From an uncultured Bacilli bacterium (GTDB lineage: Bacteria > Bacillota_I > Bacilli_A > RF39 > UBA660), in contig CATKYP010000021.1 in the NCBI GenBank assembly GCA_949840855.1, positions 1 through 11,019 on the forward strand: 11,019 nucleotides of DNA, read 5' to 3'. Position numbers and translations under genes: made by a program. Shown here piece by piece: positions 1 through 5,716 of this stretch (within the stretch, counting starts at the first letter, position 1; the number at the start of each line of letters is the position of its first letter). The notes beneath the pieces were generated by a model. That model was not told where the DNA came from. It saw nothing but the letters and a program-made list of their open reading frames with translations, and did no database searches.

Positions 1-350
1 TAAATTCCCTTAATATCTTAGTAAGGGCTCTTTTCTCTATCCTTGATACATAGCTTCTAGAAATATTCATTTCCTTTGCAATTTCCTTTTGTGTAAGAGG
101 ATCTTCATCATTTAATCCGTATCTTTTAATCAAAATATTTTTTTCTTGCACAGTCAATATCTTCATATATTCTTTCAATAATTTTATATTATCTTTAGTT
201 GTAATATCTTCTATAAAATCTTGCTTAGGTGTTTTCAAAATATCTAGTATTGCTATTTCATTCCCATCTTTATCATAACCAACAGCATCATTTAATGAAA
301 TATTTTTAGAAAACTTATTGTTACTTCTAAAATGCATTAAAATTTCATTT
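1..350 (-). CDS. sigK: RNA polymerase sigma-K factor, 3' half (separated from its start by the skin element; runs off the window)
   Basis: Reading from 349 down to 1 gives about 115 residues that continue SigK after the junction: NEILMHFR, then DKDGNEIAILDIL (a spacer similar to B. subtilis SigK), then sigma region 4 with the DNA-binding helix-turn-helix LTQKEIAKEMNISRSYVSRIEKRAL. The reading frame is intact to the window edge, so the last residues and stop lie outside. This half has no start codon and no ribosome binding site. It can be translated only after the element is excised and it is joined to 6225-6549. It lies directly downstream of the recombinase on the same strand with no terminator between them, so recombinase transcripts should run into it without translating it. 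Sigma region 4 recognises the -35 box of late mother-cell promoters for spore coat and maturation genes. Confidence 0.95.
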
Positions 351-2039
351 GCTATCCTCACCCAACGGAACAATATCTTGTGGCTTTTCGTTTCTAACAC
401 CCACTAGATTCATTGTAATTTCATTATCATTTACTTCTATACTAGCGATAAGTAGTCGGAGCAGACTTCTTTTTTTCTGTAGGTCTAGTTCATTAAATGT
501 TGTAAAATAAGTATCAAGGATATTCTCTACAATTTGAGCCTGATTCTCTGTATTGATATTGTTTGAGCCAATATCCTGAATCTCTGTGATTCGTTTTTCT
601 ATGGTTTCATTGTCTGCTTTTAACTTTTTAATCTCGTTGGTGATGTCCTCTATAAGTGAAACATCAATGAACTTTAATCTATCTACTAGGTTATCAATAG
701 CCTGCTTGTTTTTCTTTAGGGTTTTATCTAGTGTCTGTAATTCTATACTCTCACTACTAGCAGATTTTATCTTTTCATTTGCTAGTTGAGAAAGTTTTTT
801 CCTGAAAGTAGAGTTCGGCTCTATAATCTTTTTAACTTCTTCCATCACAAGCCTGTCCACTTCATTACCATTTACATTTCTACAATCGCATTTTTGTTTC
901 CTAGATTTTTCTTTTAATTCGCACATATAATCAAATCGTAGGTCGCCATCAGTTGTGTAGGTGGTTTTTAGTTTTGGTCGCATATATGAGCCACAAGAAC
1001 AACGAATAAGCCCTGATAGTAGGGAATTGTTTTTCGTAGGTTTCCTGTACCTTTTATCGCCATTTGCAAGTAGTAGTTCCTGAACTTGTACCCATTTGTC
1101 GCCTGATACAATACCTTTATGCTTTCCTATACTAACTATCCACTCTGTGATATCTCGTTCTTTTACTGCTTTATTAGGTTTCTGCTCGGTCTTGTTATAA
1201 GCCATTATTCCCTGTTTTCCATCAAACTTTTCTTGTTCGCTAAATATTTCCACATTTTTGCTACTGAAATAATTGTAAATATCGTTATCGGCGATACAAT
1301 ATACAGGGTTAGTCAGAATATTCTTGATTCCCCACCTAGAGAAGTCAATTCCATTTCTTGTCTTTATATCATTTTGAATAAGATAAGTTTCTAGTTTCGT
1401 TTGAGATTTAAGTTCTAGGAACTTATCAAATATAAGATTAACGATTTTAATTTCTTCCTCTATAGGCGATAACTGATAAAGTTTTTTCTTTTTACCATCA
1501 ATATTTATAGTTTCTATCGCTTTAGATTCAAAGCCTAGAGGAGTTGTACCACCTAGCCATCTTCCTGTTTTTGCTAGTTCTAGCATATTATCTCTGATTC
1601 TTTCTGCGATTGTATCTCTTTCTAGTTGAGCAAATACAGAGGTCATCATTATCATAGCTTTACCACTAGGGGTTATGTTTTCAAAGTTTTCACTAGCAGA
1701 ATAGAAGTTCACATCATAATATTCTAGGGTGTCCTTAATCTCGCAGAAGTCCTTTACATTTCTACTGATTCGGTCTAGTCTATAGAAGAAAATACAATCA
1801 ATTTCCCTGTTTTTTACTGCTTCCATCATTTTTTGGAATCCTGGTCTTTTGGTGTAATATCCTGAAAAGCCCTCGTCCTCATAGATAATAACATCGTTTT
1901 CTAGGTCTATATCAGGATATATCATTTTCAATTTGCTTTTGCACATTTCAATTTGATTGTCTATAGATTCGCCTTTCCCTGTGTATTTAGATTTACGAGA
2001 GTAAATTGCTTTCTTTCTCTTGATATCTGATTTCTTCAT
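345..2039 (-). CDS. Large serine recombinase of the skin element (SpoIVCA/CD1231-like)
   Basis: A 564-residue site-specific recombinase expected to excise the element and rebuild sigK. The N-terminal catalytic domain has YSRKS (catalytic Ser17 by position), SIDNQ (25-29), EDEGFSG (54-60) and YRLDRISRN (86-94). The Recombinase domain runs from about 165 to 325. A zinc-ribbon candidate follows: RCSCG (Cys347, Cys349) with Cys373 and Cys384/386. A coiled-coil segment lies at about 430-490. The start is ATG at 2039, with AAAGGAG at 2049-2055. The stop TGA spans the att core and its last base (position 345) is host sigK sequence. In the excised circle the codon becomes TGC and the frame stays open into the HTH frame at the other end of the element. 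No terminator follows the gene in the integrated state. The family is certain; the role in sigK excision is inferred from position and from known skin elements. Confidence 0.93.
   Translation of the reverse strand: MKKSDIKRKKAIYSRKSKYTGKGESIDNQIEMCKSKLKMIYPDIDLENDVIIYEDEGFSGYYTKRPGFQKMMEAVKNREIDCIFFYRLDRISRNVKDFCEIKDTLEYYDVNFYSASENFENITPSGKAMIMMTSVFAQLERDTIAERIRDNMLELAKTGRWLGGTTPLGFESKAIETINIDGKKKKLYQLSPIEEEIKIVNLIFDKFLELKSQTKLETYLIQNDIKTRNGIDFSRWGIKNILTNPVYCIADNDIYNYFSSKNVEIFSEQEKFDGKQGIMAYNKTEQKPNKAVKERDITEWIVSIGKHKGIVSGDKWVQVQELLLANGDKRYRKPTKNNSLLSGLIRCSCGSYMRPKLKTTYTTDGDLRFDYMCELKEKSRKQKCDCRNVNGNEVDRLVMEEVKKIIEPNSTFRKKLSQLANEKIKSASSESIELQTLDKTLKKNKQAIDNLVDRLKFIDVSLIEDITNEIKKLKADNETIEKRITEIQDIGSNNINTENQAQIVENILDTYFTTFNELDLQKKRSLLRLLIASIEVNDNEITMNLVGVRNEKPQDIVPLGEDSK
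346..368 (-). repeat. Skin junction at the sigK 3' half: att core plus one attP half-site
   Basis: The core CATTT (346-350) is followed on the element side by TGCTATCCTCACCCAACGG (350-368). On the minus strand this is CCGTTGGGTGAGGATAGCA. It matches, in inverted orientation, the element-side flank of the other junction (6208-6226) at 13 of 19 positions, including CCGT, GTGA, AT and GCA blocks in register. The centre of symmetry is the dinucleotide AA on the minus strand (348-349 here), a plausible crossover dinucleotide for a serine recombinase. Confidence 0.8.
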
Positions 2040-2048
2040 TTTCTATCG

Positions 2049-2101
2049 CTCCTTTATGTGATATATGAATATATTATATCACATATTGGGGCATAAGTAA
2101 A
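2049..2101 (-). promoter_or_regulatory. Recombinase promoter with an overlapping operator-like dyad
   Basis: On the minus strand, TTTACT (2096-2101) and TATAAT (2073-2078) are 17 bp apart, with an extended -10 (TGA before TATAAT). The -10 lies inside a perfect 11-bp inverted repeat, TATGTGATATA (2055-2065) and TATATCACATA (2075-2085), with a 9-nt spacer. The ribosome binding site AAAGGAG is at 2049-2055. A protein bound to the dyad would cover the promoter, so the recombinase is probably kept repressed. A weaker sigma-E-like alternative (CAATATG, 14 bp, CATATATC) overlaps the same DNA. The choice between the two cannot be made from sequence. Confidence 0.55.
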
Positions 2102-2335
2102 CTATAATACTTTAACAGAAGTTAGAATATTTACTTCTATATATTATTGAGTAATTTAATTTTCTAATCTAGTTATATACTATATAGATATATGTAAGGT
2201 AAGTTATATATAATTATTTTAATATATTGATGGATAAATGTAATGTAGAAACAATATATTCCAATACTATATATCCAAGTTCCTGTAATATTAAGTAAAC
2301 ACCCTATAGAGTATAATTTTCTTTTTCTAAAGAAT

Positions 2336-2372
2336 AAATATAAATACTGAACGAAGTGAAGTATTTATATTT
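2336..2372. repeat. Perfect 13-bp inverted repeat (hairpin)
   Basis: AAATATAAATACT (2336-2348) and AGTATTTATATTT (2360-2372) are perfect inverted copies separated by the 11-nt loop GAACGAAGTGA. The loop is much richer in G and C than its surroundings. No long T-run follows on either strand, so it is not a typical intrinsic terminator. It may be an RNA structure or a dimeric protein-binding site. Confidence 0.7.
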
Positions 2373-2405
2373 CCTATATTTCTATAATTATTTAAAGTAG
2401 ATTGA

Positions 2406-2445
2406 TTTACTTAACTACTAAAGTAATTATAATATAAGTTAAGTA
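2406..2445 (+). promoter_or_regulatory. Plus-strand promoter candidate framed by a 9-bp inverted repeat
   Basis: TTTACT (2406-2411) and TATAAT (2428-2433) are 16 bp apart. The inverted repeat TACTTAACT (2408-2416) and AGTTAAGTA (2437-2445) overlaps the -35 and the expected transcription start. The -35 hexamer is identical to that of the recombinase promoter. There is no gene on this strand until 3058, so any transcript would be noncoding and would run toward the convergent XRE gene. Confidence 0.4.
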
Positions 2446-2635
2446 CCATCTGTAAAGTATAAATTTTAACAGAGGTATCTATTTAGATTTAAGATAATAG
2501 TATAAAATACTCAATCGCAAAAAGACAAGCATTTTAAGGTTGTTCTGAACGATTTTCTGCTTATTCTAGTATAAATTATCAGATAGAAGTTTTATTTCAC
2601 AGGGAAGTACCTGATTTTGCTATTTAAAGCCATAT

Positions 2636-2663
2636 AAAGAAAAGAGTGTAATATTAACACTCT
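2636..2663 (-). terminator. Intrinsic terminator of the XRE repressor gene
   Basis: On the minus strand, AGAGTGT and ACACTCT (2657-2663 and 2643-2649) form a 7-bp stem with a 7-nt loop, followed by a T-rich tail (TTTTCTTT). The repressor's TAA stop (2654-2656) lies within the loop. Confidence 0.75.
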
Positions 2664-2932
2664 GAATCTGATATTCCCATCTCTGCTAGTTCTTTTGAAA
2701 TATCCTCTTTTACAAATAGTTCTATAGGAATATTTAACCTTAATGATAGGTAGTAAAGAACACCTAGTGAAAATGTTTGTTCTGTTTTCTCTGATTCTAT
2801 GTTTGCAAGAAAACCACGAGAGAAAGTAGAATCTTCGCTTAATTGCTCCTGTGTAAGATGGCGATATTTACGGAACAATTTGATTCTTTTTGAAGCAACT
2901 TTATAGATATAACTGATATTTTCTCGTTCCAT
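2654..2932 (-). CDS. XRE-family (Cro/CI-like) transcriptional repressor
   Basis: A 92-residue DNA-binding protein. Residues 14-70 form the five-helix XRE fold: KRIKLFRKYRHLTQEQLSED, then the recognition region FSRGFLANIESEK and YYLSLRLNIPIELF. The tail is short and acidic (ISKELAEMGISDSEC) with no peptidase or sensor domain, so it is a simple repressor of the kind that controls prophage and mobile-element genes. The start is ATG at 2932 with AGGCGAGGA just upstream. It is divergent from the small gene at 3058 across a 125-bp gap with repeated ATAGTTGCA boxes, which are its likely operators. By this arrangement it probably controls its own promoter and the plus-strand genes. Control of the recombinase is possible but unproven. 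Confidence 0.85.
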   Translation of the reverse strand: MERENISYIYKVASKRIKLFRKYRHLTQEQLSEDSTFSRGFLANIESEKTEQTFSLGVLYYLSLRLNIPIELFVKEDISKELAEMGISDSEC

Positions 2933-2956
2933 ATAGTCCTCGCCTTTCTATAAATA

Positions 2957-3025
2957 ATTATATCAGCGAATAGTTGCAAAAATTGTCAGTATATAGTTGC
3001 ATAGTTCCCTAAATTATGCTAGAAT
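2957..3025. promoter_or_regulatory. Divergent promoter region with repeated ATAGTTGCA operator boxes
   Basis: Plus strand: TTGCAT (2997-3002), 17 bp, then TAGAAT (3020-3025) with an extended -10 TGC, driving the gene at 3058. Minus strand: TATAAT (2957-2962) serves the XRE gene, with no convincing -35. The 9-bp direct repeat ATAGTTGCA occurs at 2970-2978 and 2993-3001, with a third partial copy (ATAGTT) at 3001-3006. The copies are 23 bp apart, about two helical turns, and the second overlaps the plus-strand -35 box. This is a typical layout for repressor control. Confidence 0.65.
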
Positions 3026-3057
3026 ATTAACAGGCAGTACCACGAAAGGAATATGTT

Positions 3058-3315
3058 ATGATGCAAGTTATTGAAAAAGGAAAAGTCAGGGGTATTGTGT
3101 TACAAGATGGCGAGGAAATTATTGTTTATTCTGCTAAAGATAGTGGTGGTGTTTCAATAAAGAGAATCGGCGATAAGCATATCTATTCTCATTTAAACAG
3201 AAACGAAATCAAATACACCTACGAGGAGCGAGAAGGAATCTACCACCAAAGAGCAGAGAAAATCAAACTTCAAAAAAGAAATTGGTATCTCAAGAATAAA
3301 CAAAAGGTGCTATAA
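3058..3315 (+). CDS. Small basic protein of unknown function
   Basis: An 85-residue protein I do not recognise. The N-terminal half looks like small beta strands (GKVRGIVLQDGEEIIVYSAKDSGGVSIKRIGDKHIY). The C-terminal third is strongly basic and probably helical (RAEKIKLQKRNWYLKNKQK), which could suit nucleic-acid binding. The start is one of two adjacent ATG codons (3058 or 3061), with AAAGGA at 3044-3049. It is the first gene behind the repressor-controlled plus-strand promoter and probably shares a transcript with the lipoprotein 27 bp downstream. Its position opposite the repressor resembles the cro or early-gene slot of a prophage, but its sequence shows no helix-turn-helix. Confidence 0.7.
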   Translation: MMQVIEKGKVRGIVLQDGEEIIVYSAKDSGGVSIKRIGDKHIYSHLNRNEIKYTYEEREGIYHQRAEKIKLQKRNWYLKNKQKVL

Positions 3316-3342
3316 TAATTATGAAGTAAGGAAGTGTGTTGT

Positions 3343-4131
3343 ATGTTAGTATTATGTGGGGTTATGTTGTTAGGGTTATGTGGTTGTGGTAAAAAAGATA
3401 TAACACAGAAAAATGATAGCAAAGATACCAACCAAAATGAAAAATTAACTTCTGTAGGAACTCTTACAAACCTAGAAGAAAATATTGTTTTAGTAAATAA
3501 CAGTTTTTTAGTTACTGATAACAATATTTATGTAGTTAGTTTTGATAAACTTTTTTCAAATGATAGCAATTATAAAAAATTGGGAACAGATAATAACATA
3601 ATAGGGATAGATATGGATGACTGGGGTTATTTTCATATTTTAAATGATAAGCAAAGAATAATGACTTGTTCTATGGAAAATAATTGTTCAGGATTAAGTA
3701 ATGGTGCTAAATTAGTGAATCACATTTCATTGCTAAATGGCTCTAGTTTAACAGGCAAATTCCTCTATATCTCTGATGGTAAACTATATTTTGCTACTAA
3801 AGGGCTTTATTTAGATTCAGAAGGTCATAATCAAAGTAATGCAATTTTAATTGATACAACAGATTCTATTGGAAATGAAAAAGTTGTTGCTATATATTTA
3901 AGTAATAATAAATATTATCTAAAAACTGATAAAGCATTCTATCGTTTCAAAGAAAATAAGGTGGCAACTAATAAAGAAGAATGCGAAAAATATGTTGATA
4001 TTGAATGTAATTATGAATATCAATATGGAATTACAAAGGAAAATACACTAACAGAGCATTACAAAGATATAAAATATATCGCTAATGATAAAATTGTATT
4101 CAATGATAACAAAGTTTATAGTTTGAATTAG
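3343..4131 (+). CDS. Predicted lipoprotein, possibly beta-propeller-like, unknown function
   Basis: A 262-residue exported protein. The hydrophobic leader MLVLCGVMLLGLCGC ends in a lipobox (LCGC), so Cys15 would be lipidated and the protein anchored on the outer face of the membrane. A polar linker rich in N, D, K and T follows. The body has recurring strand-like units (NNIYVVSFDKLF, GKLYFATKGLYL, NNKYYLKTDKAFYRF, NDKIVFNDNKVYSLN), suggestive of a repeat or propeller fold. The start chosen is ATG 3343, 8 nt after AAGGAAG (3328-3334). A GTG at 3334 is possible but lies at the ribosome binding site. The leader lacks the usual N-terminal lysines; ATG AAG at 3321 is out of frame by one base. It is probably co-transcribed with the gene at 3058 and ends at a strong terminator. 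Its role in a skin element is unknown. Confidence 0.7.
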   Translation: MLVLCGVMLLGLCGCGKKDITQKNDSKDTNQNEKLTSVGTLTNLEENIVLVNNSFLVTDNNIYVVSFDKLFSNDSNYKKLGTDNNIIGIDMDDWGYFHILNDKQRIMTCSMENNCSGLSNGAKLVNHISLLNGSSLTGKFLYISDGKLYFATKGLYLDSEGHNQSNAILIDTTDSIGNEKVVAIYLSNNKYYLKTDKAFYRFKENKVATNKEECEKYVDIECNYEYQYGITKENTLTEHYKDIKYIANDKIVFNDNKVYSLN

Positions 4132-4161
4132 TATATAGGCAGTTGCTTATATGCTTTTTTT
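4131..4161 (+). terminator. Intrinsic terminator after the lipoprotein gene
   Basis: GTATATAGGC (4131-4140) pairs with GCTTATATGC (4145-4154) over 10 bp with two G-T wobbles and an AGTT loop. Seven T residues follow (4155-4161). The stem begins at the last base of the stop codon. Confidence 0.85.
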
Positions 4162-4311
4162 ATGTTTCAATTTTCTGCCACCTCATAAAACTCATTTTAA
4201 AGCCCTTTCCTGTTTGATTTCTCGTTTTATGATAATTTATACTAGGAAGATATAAAAATTGCTAATACAAGGATAAAAATAGCAAATAATGGCATATATC
4301 AAAACAAATGT

Positions 4312-4341
4312 TTGACACGACCTTTCTATCACTTCACTATA
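4312..4341 (+). promoter_or_regulatory. Promoter candidate for the excisionase-like operon
   Basis: A perfect -35 box TTGACA (4312-4317) is followed after 18 bp by ACTATA (4336-4341), a weak -10. The leader to the start at 4419 would be about 70 nt and contains no obvious hairpin. The rest of the 4162-4418 gap holds only a 9-bp inverted repeat, TCATAAAAC (4183-4191) and GTTTTATGA (4224-4232). Confidence 0.45.
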
Positions 4342-4418
4342 CAGGTACTATGTATATACTAGTGATAACTTTTTTGATTTTCTTTCTCGTATCGTTCCTA
4401 TTAAGTAGGAGGTAAAAT

Positions 4419-4604
4419 ATGAATACAAAAAAATATTATGATTTAAAAGAGATTAGTTCCCTTTTAAAAACAAGAGTTCCATATTTAAGAAAATTATTGA
4501 AAGAAAAGAAATTGAAAGGAATATTCATAGGCAGACAATATCTAGTTGAAGAATCAGATTTACAGGAATATATTGATTCCATAGGGGTTAGAAATGGCAA
4601 ATAA
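4419..4604 (+). CDS. Excisionase-like small HTH protein, candidate recombination directionality factor
   Basis: A 61-residue protein that fits the small winged-helix excisionase/MerR-like (HTH_17) pattern: YYDLKEISSLLKTRVPYLRKLLKEKKLKGIFIGRQYLVEESDLQEYI. It has the helix-turn-helix at residues 8-29, the wing with GIFIGRQYLVEE at 34-46, and a closing helix. Many such proteins are excisionases. Large serine recombinases need a directionality factor to excise, and in C. difficile a small skin-encoded protein has this role under sigma-E. This is the best candidate here by fold and by context. The ribosome binding site is excellent (TAGGAGG, 4406-4412). It overlaps the next gene by 11 bp, so the two are translationally coupled. 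The domain call is fairly firm; the directionality role is inference. Confidence 0.75.
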   Translation: MNTKKYYDLKEISSLLKTRVPYLRKLLKEKKLKGIFIGRQYLVEESDLQEYIDSIGVRNGK

Positions 4605-4902
4605 TAAGGTCAGTATTGATTTAGATATAGAAGAATTGCTAGGGTTAACAGAGCCAAAGGAACACACTCTTGAATATGATATCAAGTATATAGCAGAAAA
4701 TGGTCTTTCAGGGTACAGACAACTATTAGATAAAGAACAACAAAGGAAAGAAGAATTCCTATCGTTATTTAAAATGTATTATGATGATATTGTAAATATA
4801 ATTGATAAAGACCCTAAACAAAGAATCGCAGTTAATTGCTATGGGTGTAGAACTTGGGGAAAAGATTTATCCCATCATTATCATATACAATCTAAAAAGT
4901 AG
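4594..4902 (+). CDS. Unknown 102-aa protein with Cys/His-rich C-terminus
   Basis: I do not recognise this protein. It has an acidic start (VSIDLDIEELLGL), a predicted helical middle (LDKEQQRKEEFLSLFKMYYDDIVNIIDKD) and a C-terminal segment NCYGCRTWGKDLSHHYHIQ. That segment has a CxxC pair and three nearby histidines and could bind a metal. The start is ATG 4594 with a G-rich AGGGG upstream (inside the previous gene). The 11-bp overlap with the excisionase-like gene implies one transcript and a related role, perhaps as partner or regulator. A terminator follows directly. Confidence 0.7.
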   Translation: MANNKVSIDLDIEELLGLTEPKEHTLEYDIKYIAENGLSGYRQLLDKEQQRKEEFLSLFKMYYDDIVNIIDKDPKQRIAVNCYGCRTWGKDLSHHYHIQSKK

Positions 4903-4908
4903 GGAAAC

Positions 4909-4939
4909 AGAGAAACAACCTGTTTCTCTTTCTTTTTTT
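4909..4939 (+). terminator. Intrinsic terminator of the excisionase-like operon
   Basis: AGAGAAACA (4909-4917) and TGTTTCTCT (4921-4929) form a perfect 9-bp stem with an ACC loop, followed by a T-rich tail to 4939. Confidence 0.88.
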
Positions 4940-5051
4940 GTTTTAGTCGCTCCAATCTTGGGCTACCATAGATTTTTTGCACCCTAACATCCTTTTTTTA
5001 CTTTAGTTATCGCCCACTAGTTAATATTTTCAAAAAATATCATTTTAGGGG

Positions 5052-5081
5052 CAGACAAGAGGTTATTGAAAATGATATAAT
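5052..5081 (+). promoter_or_regulatory. Promoter for the 79-aa acidic protein
   Basis: A perfect -10 TATAAT (5076-5081) has an extended TGA just before it. A partial -35 CAGACA lies at 5052-5057 with an 18-bp spacer. The leader to the start at 5114 is about 25 nt and includes AAAGGTGG (5099-5106). Confidence 0.55.
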
Positions 5082-5113
5082 GGGTATATCAAAGGCAGAA
5101 AGGTGGCGAAAAA

Positions 5114-5353
5114 ATGAAACTAAAAAATGTTGCATTATTTAATGAACTTGATAATTTAGTAAGCGATATAATGGAAAAGAACGATTATCAAAGTGGTAGC
5201 GATATCAGAGAACTAAACGAAGATTTAGGAAGATATGCAGAAACAATAGAGTTTATTGAGAGTGGAAATATTCCTGAATCACAATACGAATCATATGATA
5301 GTGAAGAAACTCTAAAAGAACTAATTTCTATCGCAAAGGAACTTTTAAAATAG
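5114..5353 (+). CDS. Small acidic helical protein of unknown function
   Basis: A 79-residue, strongly acidic, probably all-helical protein (ELDNLVSDIMEKND, SDIRELNEDLGRYAETIEFIESG, SEETLKELISIAKELLK). There are no cysteines, membrane segment or known motif. The start is ATG 5114 with AAAGGTGG 8 bp upstream, behind its own TATAAT promoter. It resembles the 55-aa protein at 5449: both begin MKLK, both have SDI followed by L-N, and both end in a Glu/Leu-rich helix, suggesting duplication. Small acidic phage proteins are sometimes DNA mimics or inhibitors, but nothing here shows that. Confidence 0.7.
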   Translation: MKLKNVALFNELDNLVSDIMEKNDYQSGSDIRELNEDLGRYAETIEFIESGNIPESQYESYDSEETLKELISIAKELLK

Positions 5354-5448
5354 TTCTGATTTTGGTATAATATAGGTGGCTTGTGAACTTCTTTATGAAA
5401 ATAATTGAAACTAACGAATATTATTTTATAAAGGAGATTTAGAAATTT

Positions 5449-5616
5449 ATGAAACTAAAAGTCAATTATCCATCAGAGCAATCTGATATTGAAAAATTAA
5501 ATAATAATATCGCAGAGTTCAAAGCGATATTGATTCTTGAATCAGTTGAAAAATTAGAAGTAAGCGAAGATTCAAAAAAAGAAATTTTAAAAAATCTAAT
5601 AGAGATTTTGGGATAA
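5449..5616 (+). CDS. 55-aa acidic helical protein, likely paralogue of the 79-aa neighbour
   Basis: A short gene starting MKLKVNYPSEQSDIEKLNNN and ending KNLIEILG. The start ATG 5449 is preceded by AAGGAG (5431-5436) at a slightly long spacing of 12 nt. A TATAAT at 5366-5371, just after the 79-aa gene, may serve it. It shares with the neighbour the MKLK start, the SDI-x-x-LN block and the terminal KKEILKNLIEIL-type helix (compare TLKELISIAKELLK), with a deletion in the middle. A 15-codon frame (5395-5442, MKIIETNEYYFIKEI) ends in its leader and has no close ribosome binding site. The gene is followed by the bidirectional terminator at 5682-5716. Function unknown. Confidence 0.6.
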   Translation: MKLKVNYPSEQSDIEKLNNNIAEFKAILILESVEKLEVSEDSKKEILKNLIEILG

Positions 5617-5681
5617 TTGTTTTTAGTTAGTTTTATAAAAAATATCACAACCTTTCTGAATCAAAGAGTTCACAGGTTAAA

Positions 5682-5716
5682 AAGAGATTCTAGCAATAGG
5701 AATCTCTTATTTTTTT
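5682..5716. terminator. Bidirectional intrinsic terminator between convergent genes
   Basis: AAGAGATTC (5682-5690) and GAATCTCTT (5700-5708) form a perfect 9-bp stem with a 9-nt loop. A T-run follows on the plus strand (5710-5716), and an A-run on the left gives a T-run on the minus strand. It would stop the small plus-strand genes from the left and the HTH frame from the right; the TAG stop of that frame (5690-5692) lies inside it. Confidence 0.85.

Larger units (their letters stand above)
2102..2653. other. About 0.55-kb AT-rich noncoding stretch
   Basis: No open frame here has a ribosome binding site. The longest ATG frame I found on the plus strand, starting at 2230, is 22 codons and has no Shine-Dalgarno. 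The stretch contains a 13-bp hairpin (2336-2372), a plus-strand promoter candidate framed by a 9-bp inverted repeat (2406-2445), and the terminator of the XRE gene at its right end. A small RNA, recombinase-accessory sites or operators are possible. I cannot assign one. Confidence 0.5.

Noticed and set aside
586..1394. Plus-strand open frames opposite the recombinase (586-789 and 1119-1394)
   Set aside because: They have no ribosome binding site, show low-complexity hydrophobic translation, and lie wholly antisense to a well-supported gene.
2513..2567. Interleaved short pairings (AATCG/CGATT and AAGCA/TGCTT) suggesting a pseudoknot RNA
   Set aside because: Pairings of only 5 bp are expected by chance in AT-rich DNA, with no further support.
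3270..3524. Minus-strand frame over the lipoprotein start
   Set aside because: It is a shadow of two plus-strand genes with no start signal.
4802..4987. Plus-strand frame overlapping the end of the 102-aa gene
   Set aside because: It is out of frame with a coupled, terminated gene, has no ribosome binding site, and runs through the terminator.
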